Shown here in pieces: positions 1 through 14,089 of a stretch of 64,000 nt of DNA. This stretch comes from Copromyces sp. CBS 386.78 (Eukaryota > Ascomycota > Sordariomycetes > Sordariales > Sordariaceae). The first letter of the stretch is position 1, and each line of letters starts with the position of its first letter. A program made the translations under genes and the position numbers. The DNA lies in contig MU839108.1 in assembly GCA_030685235.1 (NCBI GenBank), positions 310,001 through 374,000 on the forward strand, written 5' to 3'. The notes beneath the pieces were generated by a model, which saw only the letters and a list, made by a program, of their open reading frames with translations, was not told the DNA's origin and made no database searches.

Positions 1-1789
1 AATATTATAAGACTATTTATAGTAGTTAATAACGAATATTTTAAATAAGCGTTATCCGAATTAGGTTTAATATAATTAATTAATCGTTTATTAATCGTAT
101 ATATATTTACCGGTGTATAGGGATTTATTCTTTTAATTTCGCTAGCCGTTATTATTTAATCGTCGGTTTAATATTATAGGATTATTTAATTTATAGTAAT
201 TAATAACGAATATCTATTCTATTTTTAAATAAATATTATCCGAATTAAGTTTAGCGTAGTTAATTAGTTTGTATAGTATAGTTAATTAGTCCGTACGTTA
301 TACCTTTCTCCTATTTCTAATCCTTCTTTCCTTCTTTTTATAACCTTTCTTCTCCTTTTATAATTTCTCTTTTCTTTTTATAATTAATTAGCCTTTATCC
401 GTTCTAGAACTATCGATTTTATTAATAGTATTAAATTAATAATTTTCTTTAGAATAAAATTTGCTAATAGTATACTATAGCGATTTTTAAATAAATCGAG
501 AATAAAATTAATAAAATACCCTACGTTATTATTTTAATTAACGTTAATTAATTATAGTTATTATAATATTCGCTATTTGAATAGTATTACGATTTAGTTA
601 TAAATAATATTATAGCAGTAGTTAATAATAATTCGAAATTAATTATATTAGGGTATTCTAATTATATTAGGTATTATAACTTGGATACTATCTATACTAT
701 AATCCCGGAAATCTTATAATAATTAGACGGCGGAGATTTTTCCTTCGTTATAAAGAATTTAGAAATACTAGCAATAATAGACCGGAAATTCGCTAAACTT
801 TAGAAGGTTATATTAATCGGCTAAATATTAGTATATTAGTTGAATTTTTCTGCGATTAGGGTTAAAATTCCGGAATTCGCTACTTTAATTAAATATAAGA
901 GTTTTTTAAATTTCTATTGATATTTGGATTATAATTATAAATTTTATTTACTTTTATTCTTCGTTTATAATAAAATAGATTTTATTCCTATAAGAATTAT
1001 TATAATAATTTTTACGGGAGTAAAATCTATTTTCTATCCTACTTAATTTAATTAGAATAAAATGTGCCTTAGTGCTATTAAATAGTATTTATTACCCGAA
1101 ATTGGCGTAGTACCCGAAATATTTAACTTATTAGAATCCTTCTAATAAATATATATTAATAAAAAGTAGTAGTTAATTAGTTCGGGCCCTTAATTAATTT
1201 TAAGAAATTAAATCCTATTAAAAACTAGGATAGCGTTAAGTTTCTAGAATTGTATTAGAAATTATATATAAAAATTATTAATAATTTTAATAATTCTAAT
1301 ATTATATATATTATAAAGGCGATTTCCGATACGCCTTTCGAATCCCTATTAACCCGGGCCGTAGTAATCTGAAACAGTAATTTCGACTCCCTTATATTTA
1401 GGGTCGCCGCTAACGATATTTATTTATATAAAATTATTATTATTAACTTCTTTTTAATTTTATATAAGATATTTGTACTACTTTACTACTAGGGCCCGTT
1501 ATATTATTAGTAGAACATTATAGAAAAGAGTATTTATATTCGTAGAAGTTACTACGTTAATAATTAATTTAGAATATTGTAAACTTTTGCCTTCTTTTTA
1601 TATAGAAGGTAAGGTAAAATTGCCTTAGGCTCTATACGCGCAATTAAGGGTGGTAACGTTCCGATTGGCGGGCTGTAGGTATTTGTAATTTCGGCGGATA
1701 TTAATCTTATACTAGTTAGAGCGGCGGAGTAAGTTATAGAAATTTAATTAGATATTGTGTCTATATTGTTTAAGAAGTACGTTTTCGTT

Positions 1790-4700
1790 TAATAGGAGAA
1801 GTAGGAGAAGGATTACCCCTATTAATTCTGTGAATTAAATTAGGATAAATTTAAATTATTTGGGTATTTCGACCGTTAGGCTTACTATATATATTAATTT
1901 AATATATTTATAACGTTTAATACCCTAATTTATAACTTAAAATATAATAGCGATTTTAAATACGTATTAATAAAATATAGTTCGGTTAATTTTAGAAAGG
2001 ACCTATCCCTTCGTTTAAATTATAGGTTATTAATAAATTTATTAAACGATTTATAAGATTAGTAGGTAATAATAATAATAATTAGACTATACGTCGATAT
2101 TACTTCCTTCCTCTTTTTCTATAAGGATAACGCCCTAATTTATAAATATATATTGAATTCGAATAATATAGTTGAGCGTATTACTTAATTAATATAGGAC
2201 TCTAGGTTGGATTAGGAGGCTACCCGGTCTTACGTTAAAGACGAGATTGCTAATAGTACGATAATTAAGTTATTAGTTTCTAAGCGATATTCTTTGTCCG
2301 ATTATATTTTTAACGGGGAATTGGTCGTTAGGGGGATTTGCGTATTTAGGAGGATGGTTGAGGATTTTATAGGCGAAGAAAGCGACCCGCCAGTATTTAA
2401 TTACAATAAATTTAAGTCGATATATAATTAGGTTAATTGGGACTTTAAAGGGAAAAATAAGTAGAATTTCCTTTTATATTAAATTATTAGTAAGTATATT
2501 TTATTTTAATTATAATTAACCTGCTACCTAGTTTAGTAGGAATAAAATTTATTTTGTACTAATTTATTATTAAATATATATATTATTTATTATATGTTCT
2601 ATTCTCCTTTAAAGGGTGCTATATTTACGAGTGAAGTTAGTATAGATAAGACCCTTATTTATAGTATTATATTTTAAATAGAGTATTTATAGCTATAGAA
2701 GATTTATTCTTAGAAGTAGCTTATTTAAGTATATCCTAGTATATTAATTTTACTATTTAATTTAGTTGTTTAGACTTTTAACGAACTTTGGAAATCCTTC
2801 CCCGATTTCGATTTTTATATTTAGTTCGAAAATCCTAGTTAAATAAGGGAAAGAGACGATTAGCGGGTGAAAACGCTAGTTTAAAAAACTTTTAACGATT
2901 TTATATATATTTACGTATAGTATTGCTAGTATTCCGATACGGCTAAAGTTATTATTATTATTATGTATTATATTTTTATTAAACGCTAGATTTTTAAAGA
3001 TAAGGTAGTAATTGGGAAAGGCGAACTGGTTTATAATTATAATAAGTATATCTTATAAGATAAAATTATGATTATTTTTACGTTAGGTTAGGTAGACGTT
3101 GGCAATAATACCGATTTGGACTTATTGGAATTTGACGATTTCGACGACGTCGATAATATATATACCGAATTAAATAGTAACGCCCGCGGACCTCTAGGCA
3201 ATTTATTTTAGTAAATTTTTATTCCGATGGGAATAATGATTTTTAATTTTAATACGAATAAAATATGCTAGTCGTTAACTTTTTATAAACGTATTAAAAA
3301 GTACGAGGTATATACTGTTTGTGTAAGTATTACGTCTATTAAGAATATTAAATTTTAGTCGGTTATTATAGACGAGGTTTAATTCGTTAAGAATATAGAT
3401 TCTATTATTTTCTATATTATTCGGAAGATCTTTACGGCTATTCGCTTTATTTATTCGGTAACCCTAATTCTAAATTGCTTAAACGATATTAATACGTTTA
3501 TATTATTAATATAGAAGGTATCTTTTTATAATATATTTAATAAGTTAAAGCGGTTTATTAATATGTTAGATATGATTAGCGATAATGAATTTGTTATTTA
3601 ATACGAAGATAGTGACGATTGTATTGTTAAATTGGATACTTTTATTAAAATTTATAACGTTTTATGTAATATCGAGTAACGTTGGAGATTTAAATAATAG
3701 TATTTATATTTATAGGTATAAGCGATTATTACCCTTATTAATTCTGTTAAGGTGGTTAGCGAATTAATTAGTCGGATTATACGCTAAATATAGGTATTAA
3801 TTGTTAATCGGGGTATGATAACCCCGTTTAAACTCTTGAATAGTTCGATGTCCTATTTTTTATTAGATATCCCCTTTATAGAAATACGTATTGTATATTT
3901 TTTTTATAGGTTTAAAAAGGGGTTAATTACGGAATTTATTAATAATTTTTTGAAGAGTGTTATAATAGACCCTTTTAATTACGAGGTCGACGAAATAAAC
4001 CCTTATATCGTTAATTCGGGGAAGGAGGATTAGAAGGTTGTACTTAATATAACCCTAATTAAATTGTGCCAATTCGCGGTATAAGATATTTATAGATTTT
4101 ATATACTTATTTCGGATTTTATCCTTAGTAATTAATTATTAGATATATTCGATTACGCGATTTAGTATTTTATACGCGCTAATTATAAGGAGAAGAATTT
4201 TAAGAAGTCCGAATTAAATTTAGATTCGGATATATATTTCGGCGTTGATATTATTAATAAATTAATTAGGCTAGATTATAACGGGGGCTTGTTTTATATA
4301 TTCGTTAATTTAGTAATAGATGAAGCCCTCTCCCTTTATATTAGTAAATTCTATATATTTAAATAGGCGTTATTAGAATTGCCCCTCTTCGTTTAGGTGG
4401 TAGGTAAGTGTGTAGAAGCGTTTTATTCGAAGAAACGTATATTGGTAATTGCTAATTCGCTGTAGTTATAGATGTAAATACCTTTTTATCCTATAGATTT
4501 TACTCTTAATAAAGTTAAAGTAAATTATTTTTATTAGAGTAAAATCTGCCCCTTCCTATATATTCTTATTAGAGTAAATTTTACCCTTATTTTATATATT
4601 TTTATTGGAGTAATATATATATTAGAAGCTAATTATCGAAATAGGATATTGTATTTACTCTTTCGGAAGGTCGGCCTAAAGGTCGAAATAGTTTATAGTA

Positions 4701-6310
4701 AATAATTATAAGCCGAATATATTTGTATAGTAAATAAGTGGAATTCGAATACTATAGACTTAAACGTCTTCGTTTTAAATTCAACTGTTTATACGGTTGG
4801 CTTTAATTTATATTATTAGTATTATATTAGTATTGGCTTGAATTTTGTATAGAATTTGAATATAATCTTTTAATATATAGGGAGGTTATATAGAATTAGT
4901 TAACGTTAAGTAGTAGAATGGTTTTTATTAATTATATACAGGACGGTTTATAATTAAATTGAAGATTAGGTATTACGAAAGGTCGGTACCGCTTATATCC
5001 TTTAATTTTAATTAACGTAAAATATATTAATATTCTTTAATAGATTTACGAATTTATATTGAACTTTAAATTAGAGAAGAAAGGAGTGCTAATAATAGCC
5101 GGCTTATATTTTAGGATTTTATACGGCTATAAAGCGGTTAAATATATATTTTCCTACGATTTTAACTATTTTTTATAGGCGGTCGAAACTTTGTAGGGGG
5201 TCGAGGCTTATTATTTTACGCGAGTGAAAAACTTCGGCTATTTCTATTTAAAATTATTATTTATATTTATATAAGTAATTAATGCCGGTTGTATTAACGA
5301 AATCGATTGGGAGAGGTTCGATAATAACTTTCCTTTATTGGGCCTTTACTTTATAAATAAAGGTATAGATTTAGTAACCTACGAAGACGTATTTATTAAA
5401 TTAGATTATATAGCGAAGGATATTAAATTGTTTATTAAAAGATTTGCGAGGAGTATGTTAGGAAATTCTAAGGGCGAGATTAAGCGGCGTATTAAGGGCG
5501 CTAACGAATTTACTTTTAAAAACCGGTGGAGGGTCGTAGTAACTTTTAAAGATAAAGAGATTAAGGTTGAATTTATTAAAGAGATTATTGATAAGAAGAT
5601 AGAATTCCTTATAAGTAAATAAGGTAAGTTAGTAAGGACGTTTATAGTGAAGAAGTTTATTATTTTATATAAGAAGATTGGGGAAGCGTTTAAAAGTTAA
5701 TTATTTATCGATTCGGCGGAGGACGAAAATAGTCCGCTATTTATTATTATAGAAATTAATAATCGGGTCCGGCCCCTATTACCTTTTAAATTATAAACGA
5801 GTTTGCTATTTATTATTATAGAAATTTATAAGTAGGTCCGATCCCCCTTACCCTTTGAATTATAAGTGTGTAAGCGGGCTAAAAATAGTAGAGATAATAA
5901 AGGTACGTTTTTAAACGATTAGTTTTTAGATAATCCGGATATTATTAAAATTATCGATTTTGTATATAATTATATATATTAAGTACCCCGTATCCCTTTT
6001 ATTAGAAAGGAATTTTATATATATTTTTTAAAGTCCGTTAACGAATTTTTTAATTGGGAGTGTTAATATACCTTTAAATATACGTATAATAATAGTTATA
6101 TTATTTGTAGGCCCTAGTTATATTAGCCCTTTAATTGCCTGGATTACGAGGTAGTCTAGTGGTTCGGTATATAGGATAATAATTAGATAGTATATAATTT
6201 GGTAGGTAATATTATATATAATAACGATGTTTATTAAATGTTAGTTGAGGTTAAGGACTTTGTGCGTAAATATAAGGAGGAGGTTGAGTATTTTTTTAGA
6301 GGCTAGTAAA
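1790..6310 (+). pseudogene. RIP-mutated SNF2-helicase-like gene relic
   Basis: A plus-strand reading can be followed, with many stop codons at likely Gln/Trp positions, from about 1.8 to 6.3 kb. At about 3,355-3,520 it reads like the SNF2 family helicase core: a DEAD/DEAH-type box as VIIDEV, then KNIDS, then about 30 residues on a segment ending in ILNCLNDI. These correspond to the DE-H box, the KN-S motif and the (T)GTP-I-N-L motif of Swi2/Snf2 ATPases. Downstream, 5,338-5,622 is still open for 94 codons and is rich in Lys, Ile and Phe. The Walker A motif was not located. The family call rests on one segment and the gene is certainly non-functional. It could be a duplicated cellular gene or a gene carried by a transposon. 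Confidence 0.5.
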
Positions 6311-8408
6311 AGTAGATTTTATTTTATTTAGAGTAAGGTTTATAATTAATTATACGAATTTCCTTTTCGGTTATAATATTATCCGCGCTAACGCTTAATT
6401 TTTATACGAGTAAAATCTAGCGGTCTTAACTTCTTTTAATTTTAATAAGAGTAAATTCGTGGAGTTTTAATCTTATTTTTAGTTTACTTTATTTTATTTT
6501 TTTTATATAATATAGTGATTAGAATAAGTTTATAATTTATAGGAAATTTGTAGAGGATAGTATCGGGTATTTATATTGTAATATTTAATGTATATAGGGG
6601 ATAAGGCCTTAATTAATAAATTATTTTACTCTAATAAGAGTAAAATTTAATATATTAGGTCTAATATTATTATTAAAGTATAGTTAGGAGGATTAGCGGT
6701 CGTTAATTATTAGGGCTTTTAGTTTAAATACGATATTTAGGAGAATTAATTATTTGAATATTATAATTCGTTAATTCTATATATAATTGTATAATATTAA
6801 TGTTACGTTGAAAGTTACAAATTAATATTAATTATATTTGAACCTAATAGTTATAATATATCCGGAATTTTGGAATATAAAAAGCTAAAATTGTTTTCGA
6901 TTTTTAGTTTATATTTTTTTACGAATCGATTGGCGATTTAATTGTAGTTTGTTTAATAATGCCCTACTTACCTAATTATAGTAATTATTTAATTCGATTA
7001 TTTAATTGTCGGGTTTATTTGAAATTAGAATTAGGCGTCCGTTTAAAGTCGTTAATTATAATATAAATTAGGATATATTACCGTTGTATTTGATTTAATA
7101 AGGGTTAATTTGATTTTTAATTAATAAATAGCCGGTAAAGAGGGCGGTCTACTAGGGAGGATGGATTCGATTTACTTAATTAATTCCTATATCTGTTATT
7201 TTGAGTTTAGTAGTAAAATATTTTTGTTGGGACTATTACTCTAGCCTTTAATATTTTATTATTATATCCGATTTAGTAGGAAAGGTATAACTTCGTTAAC
7301 GTCGTTAGTTAATATTTAATTTTATACCGGCTATTCTCTTTGCGGCTTCGGGAGTTTCGGCTTTTTTTAGGAGTATAGGCGGGCTATAATTATTTATTTA
7401 GGCTTATTAATTATATTATTTATTCGTTTAATTATAAAGACCGGTTATTATTTAATTTTTCTATTTAGTAAGTAGATATTCTATAGATAGATATTTTAGC
7501 GTATTTAATTTTATTAGATTATACCGTTGTAATTTATTTATTGATTTTATATATTCGTTTGCTTCTATAATTAAATAGCTTACGAGTAAACTATTAAAAT
7601 AGCGGATATAATTATATATTATATTAGTAATTAAATAGGTATTTTACGTAGTAGAAGGTTAAGTAGGGATATTATAATATTCTAGATAGGTTTAGGTACT
7701 ATTATATATTACGGAGTTTATTCGCCTATTTACGTTATTTACTACCTCCCTAAATATAATTTTATTTCGTTTCTAGTACTTTCGATTAAAGTATTTTTAA
7801 AATAAAGTTTAATTTATTTAAATAGTTAATAGAATTTACCCCTTTTACTCTCTTATTTTATTTTTAATATTAATTGTGTTGGGTTTTTCTAAATATTATA
7901 TTTCCCTTAATTTTATTTTTCTACCCGATATTTATATTTCAATTTAAGTCTTTATTTTTTCTATACTTCGTATTATATATTTGTTTTATTATCGTTTCGC
8001 TATATTTTATAATATAATTTATAGCGACCGTATATATTCAATTCTTTTAGTATAAAGGATTAGTCGGTCGATTTAAGGACTTTGTACTATAATAAGTAAT
8101 TTTATACTAAAGTACTTAGTAGAGCGTATTTTAATTAGATTTCGGTAGTTAATTAAATATTTTTATAGGTAAGTATAGAAAATATAAATACTTCTAATAC
8201 GCCTTCCGAATAGTATTTTATATAGCGTAAATAATATAAAGTATTATTTAATAAAGAGACCGTACGTATAGCGCTACTTAGCGAAGATTATACTAATATA
8301 AAATAGACGCTATTTAAAGTATATTACCTTCGATTTATTTATTATATTAAATACTATTAATTATTTAATATTAATTAAATTAATATATTACGGCGGTAAT
8401 TCGGCCTA

Positions 8409-8832
8409 AGTAAATTAAACTTAATAGAGAAGTGTAAAGCCGCCGAAATTATTATTCGATTATAATAAACCGGCGGGAATTCTAAAGACCTAATCGATAT
8501 TAAAGGCCCTCCGTTAAAAAAGGTAAAGCTAGACCTAAAAGGGAAGGGTAAGGCCGCTAAAATTATTATTCGATTATAATAAACCGGCGGAAGTTCCGAA
8601 GACCCTACTAATATTAAAGTCCCTTTATTAAAGAAGGTAAAGCTAAACCCGAAAGGGAAGGGTAAGGCTACTAAGACTATTATTCGACTATAATAAATTG
8701 GCGGAAATTTTAAAGACCCTACCGATATCGAAGGCCCTCCGCTAAAGAAAGTAAAGTTAAACCCGAAAGGGAAGGGTAAGGCCGCCGAAATTACTATTCG
8801 ATTATAATAAATCGGCGGAAATTCTAAATATT
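8409..8832 (+). repeat. 114-bp tandem repeat, 38-codon unit, RIP-mutated
   Basis: The landmark ATTCGATTATAATAAA (with small variations) begins at 8,454, 8,568, 8,682 and 8,796, an exact 114-bp period over about 3.5 copies. The unit length is a multiple of three. On the plus strand each copy reads as a peptide with two adjacent TAA codons where CAA CAA (Gln-Gln) would be expected, followed by TGG, an acidic-proline stretch, and a basic segment KKVK-NPKGKGKA that resembles a nuclear localisation signal. The same frame continues upstream to about 8,040 and downstream to about 8,930. This looks like a repeat domain in a mutated protein-coding gene. The protein family is not recognised. Confidence 0.75.
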
Positions 8833-11189
8833 AAATATATTAAAAGGCCGCCGATAATACTAATATATAGATAAATAATAAAAATAATTTATTAGAAGAA
8901 TAATTAACGTTGGAATAAATTCGGTAATAGCGCGAAATATACTATATATTCCTATTATGCTTATTTCCCGTAGTACGTTATACTCTTTTATATTATTTAT
9001 ATTATATAATTACTTCGATTAATTTAATTAATATTAATAGAGAAAGGATATTCTATTATTAAAATAAAATAATTTCCTATTTAAACCGTCCGGTACTTTT
9101 AAGTAATTAAGGCTATTAAGTATTATCTTCTGCGTTAAGAGCGTTTAGTTAGTTTATAATAATTATTTTTCCAATATTAAGAAGATATTACTATTATAGA
9201 AAGAAGTTCTAAATCCTTTTATATTTATTTTCGTAGAGAATAAATATTAGTAGTCGGTTATATTAATAATTCTTCGCTATTATTTATTATATTACCCTTT
9301 ATAATTATATTTTAAAGTGTGTATTTTCGATTTATTAACGTTAAATTATTATACAATATACAATAAGGATTTAAAAGTACTATCTATTTAAATTATTTTG
9401 AAAGAATATAATTCCAATTGTATTAATAGGTTTATATTTAGTCGTTTTAACGACTAATTAAACCTTATATAGTTTCTCTATTCCGAACTTCAATTTATAT
9501 AGCGCGTCGCTTTTTTAAAATTTAATATTATAGTACTATCGTAGTGTAACAATATAATATAATTTGATAATATATTAAAATTTATAGATTAGTTTCGCTT
9601 AATATTTCCGCCGCCCTTCCCCGTTTATAATTACCCCTTTTTGCGGAGGCTTATTTACGAATTCTCGGATTTTAGGCCTTTTAATCCGGAAATTAGGATA
9701 AGGGATATCGACGTCCGTCGGAATTCGAATTGGATAAATTGAACCCCCCCGATAAAGTAAAAAAAGAGGATTTTAATTAATTAGAAGTTTAGTATAAAAA
9801 GGTTAGATTTAAAGTTTTTATAAAATAACGAAGAGATATTTTAGAAGAATATCCCTTCGTATATTTATTTATTATTATTAAATACAATATTAAATAAATA
9901 GATTAATATAATACCCCCCGCTTACAACTGCCTATTATAAGTGTTTAAATTAATATATAGAGATATATTACGGTTCGGTATATATAATTCTAGCGTATAT
10001 ACTTTATTAATATAGTTTTAATTAATAAAATACTAGGCTAAGTATTCTTATTACTACTAATTACCTTCCTATAACTCCTTAAAGATATTACTTATAACGT
10101 TTTGAATTATAATATTAAATATATTTATATAGAATCCTTTATAATATTAATACATATATATTCGGCTTTAGATAGGCGGATGAAATAGTTAGAGGAGGAA
10201 GTGTATAAGGTTTATTATAATATGTTCGAACGAATATTATTTTACTTTTAGACCCCTAAATAGATTTTTAATAGGGTAGAAAAGAATTTAGTAGGTTACT
10301 ATAAAAAAGTTGGTTCTATAGGATATTTTTAAAAGAAGATGAGTAAGGGGATAAATTAATTAAATTAGTAGATATCGGTATTGGCCGATTCTATAAATAA
10401 ATTGTATATATAATTTGCGGTTTAAAAGAGTAAGGGCGTTAAAATAGGTAATAGAATTTCTATCGTTGATTTTCAATATTTTTATACTATTATTTACTAT
10501 ACCCAATTACTTTTTTAGTAATTAATTCGCTTATGTTCCGCCTTATTAACTGTATTGTATAAGCGTTATAGTAAGGAAAGGAATTATATAGCCTTTATTG
10601 ATATATAGTCGTTAGGCGTTATATTTGCTAAATTTGTATACGGACTTCCCTAATATAGTAGGTAAGAGATATTAGGAGTAGAGTAGTATAATTATATCCG
10701 CTTGAGGGTAAAGATAAAGATTGGGCTATAAATATAGGGAAATGACCTATTGTTCTTTCTAAATTCGATACTCTATTTACGGCCCGAAGTCCGAAAGACG
10801 GCTATAGATTGCTTTAATAATGCTTTATTTTTATTTAGTTATATAAATAAAGAAAGTAAGTAATTGATAGTAATAGCCCGGATAATTTGAGAATGAGGCA
10901 TTTACGATCCGTTCGGGTAAGGTTTAGAAGCCCGATAGCGAAACTACGGAACCGGAAATAGACGATCTAAGCCCGAAGTTAAAAAGGTATATTAATAATT
11001 TTAGCCGATATATTTATTTTACGTACGTTCCGTCGAGGGTAACACTATTTATAATTAACCGGATTGATTTATATTTGTTATACCCCGCGAATTATTAGAT
11101 TTTATTTTGGCCGGAGTAAAGAGACGGGATGAATTTTATTTAGATTAGAATTACGTTACTTTACCTATAGAAATAGAATACTAAAGTCT

Positions 11190-11356
11190 TTTTATTTATA
11201 TAGGAGTAAAGTAATATAATTTTAGTTAGAATAAAATCTACTTAGTGTCCCGAGGTTTATTTTAATTATATAAGAGTAAAGCGATACAATTTTAGTTAGA
11301 GTAAAATCTACTTAGTATCCCGGGGCTTATTTCAATTATATAGAAGTAAATTAATA
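11190..11356. repeat. 70-bp tandem repeat in RIP DNA
   Basis: The sequence TAGGAGTAAA/TAAGAGTAAA/TAGAAGTAAA recurs at 11,201, 11,271 and 11,341. Each copy is followed by the same AATTTTAGTTAGAGTAAAATC-type stretch and a CCCGRGG box. The period is exactly 70 bp over a little more than two copies, and the copies differ mainly by A/G and C/T changes. The period is not a multiple of three, so a coding origin is unlikely. Confidence 0.7.
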
Positions 11357-14089
11357 ATTCTAATTTAAATAAATTATAAAATTTAATATTTTTATTATAA
11401 TGAGAATAAAATTTAATTATTCTTGTCGGAGCGTAGATTAATTTAGAATAATAAAGAAGATTTTTACGATAATTAGTCGATTTAATGCCTACTACGCTTC
11501 AATTATCGACTTTTACGAGTAGGACGCTAAATAGATCGAGGTGGATTAATAAATATTAAAATTATAGTAATATATAGGGCCGATCCCGAAGGATTTACAT
11601 TTATAGTAGATAAGGCGGCGTTATTTCTATTATTTATTGTATTAATAGTATAGGCGTTTTTACGTTTGCCATTCTATATAATAGTGACCGAATATAATTT
11701 AATATATTCAGCGATAAAATTAAAATTATATTAATTTAAATACTATTAATCTTGTAATAGAAGTATACTTATTATTATATCCGATATAGTACATACTAAG
11801 GTACTTCCTCTTCTAATTATAAAGTATGTAATTTATTAAAATATTTTAGGCGGTATAAAGACGGAATAGGGTAATTAAAAGTCGATGTTTAGAATTATAA
11901 AGACGGATATAATATATATTATAAAAAAGTCTTTAAGACGAACTAGGAATATTCCGGCTTTATTTGCGGGAATTAATATATTGAGCCTTTTTTTTAATTT
12001 TTTAAACAATTCCTTTATTCGGTTAAGGTAATAATTATACTTATTATAATAATATATCCGAATATAATTCCGACGGTCGATATTACTTTATAGGACTTTG
12101 AATACGGTTTTACGGAAATATATAATATTAGCGATTACGTATATATTAAAATATTCGTTAATAAATTTAGCCCGATAATTTAAATTATATTACATTTATT
12201 TCCGCGGATAAAGGTTATTAAATAGGAAAATATTATATATTGGATCTTCGATTGAATATATATTTATAGTTCGTTTAAGTGGTTAAAATTATATTATTTT
12301 ATATAAGGTATCCATTATAAATAACGAATTAGATTTATATATATATGAAGATTAGGTAGATTATATTATTAGTATAAACGGTTTAATAAATTCGAACTTA
12401 AGCCGATTAAAATACTAGTAGGGCGCGAAAAAATAAGCAATACTTTATTTACTACTATAGATAGTACGACTAAAGTGTTATTATAAATTTATAACGTTTT
12501 TAGATTTGATTTAGCCGTATTATACGATTTGTATTATATTTAGTATATTTATACTTATTTTTAACGTTATTATAAATATAACAATCCGATATTATAATTT
12601 AGGGGTAATGAATTAGCGATAAAAGCGGTTTTAGTTTAGGGAGCAGATATATAAATAGTAAACTTGGATAATTAAGGGCGCGTTAGTTCGATTACAGAGA
12701 TTATATTTAATTAAGGCGCGAATAAAATATTTTTTAATTTTGCCGATTAAGTTTTTATTATCAATATAAATAATTGTCTTTAAAATAATAATATCCGAAG
12801 TAGGAGTGAATAGGAATTTAAAACGTTCAAAATTCTGTATTTCGTTCTTAGGGATAGAATTGAAGACGATAGTAATATTAGGGCGGTTAATAGAGGTTTT
12901 AATAATTTGAAACGAATTTATTAATTATCCGAATAGATAAAAGCCAGCGTATTCCCGAATATACATTTTAAATTCTTTAATTAATATTATTATATACCCG
13001 AATTATAGGATAGAGAGGGGAAGAGTTTAATAGAATTAAAAAAGATTAGAGAATTAAGAACGAAAGTTTTATTATTAATAAATAGTATAAAGTTTATTTA
13101 TAACTACGAATATAATACGGGTAGTAAATTCCGGAGTGCGAAGGAATTTAAGAAATTGGTGGTAGAGTATTTGTTCTAGTCCGAAGAGAATATAAGTAAA
13201 ATATTTTAAATATATACGCTTTTATAAGGAATTAATTTAAGTATGTTAATTAATGATTAGAAAAGATAGGAGATATTTATATATTTTATAGAGGTTTTAA
13301 TTAATTAATAAAGGTTTCGCATTAGGATATTTTATAATAATATCCTTTTATTCTTAATTAAAGCGATTAAAAAGTATAATTTATAATGTGATTTGCGTAA
13401 GAAGAATGACTAATATTATTTAAAGTATAATATTTTTATTAAAATTAGTTATAGTAATAAGAATTATATTATTATATTAATAAATAATACGATAGATATA
13501 TTCGATTTACTAGGGGCGAGGTTTACGGGGAGTTTGATTAGAAGTTAACCGAGTGGGCGGATTAAGGAGAATTTGAATAATAGTATAAATAAATTGAATT
13601 TGAAATTTTAAATATTCGTTTAAAGTTGTATATTCGATAATAGTAGCGATATATTATTATATAATTATATTTAGTATAGGAGAAGCGGTAAGGTTAGAAT
13701 TGGTTTTAAAGTATTGGATAAAAGTAAAAATTTTATTGAAGGTAGAATTCGGCTAGGCTATTATAATTATTAAGTTTTATATAAATTAAATTGTAATTAG
13801 TAAAAATATAATATCTATTTTTTGAAGGGTAATTATTATAGCCGACTAATATAATTCCTTAGGAGATAACTAAAGGTTAATATAAATTATAATAAGGAAA
13901 AAAAAAATAGGATATAGAAATTCCTATTTATATTATATTTAATAAATAAACTATTTTAAAATACAATGTATAGTTATTAAAATATTTATAAGTATTTATT
14001 GTAAAATAGAAATTGTCGAGGCCGATTTGTATATATATAAGTATAGCCGACGACGTTTTTGCGTAAAATTATAATAGACTTCTTTTTAT

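Noticed and set aside
3585..4033. 60- and 72-codon plus frames in the left RIP block
   Set aside because: Fragments of the mutated SNF2-like gene between RIP stops, not separate genes.
8409..8832. CRISPR-like array (regular repeats)
   Set aside because: The 114-bp units are contiguous without unique spacers and the host is a fungus; it is a coding tandem repeat.
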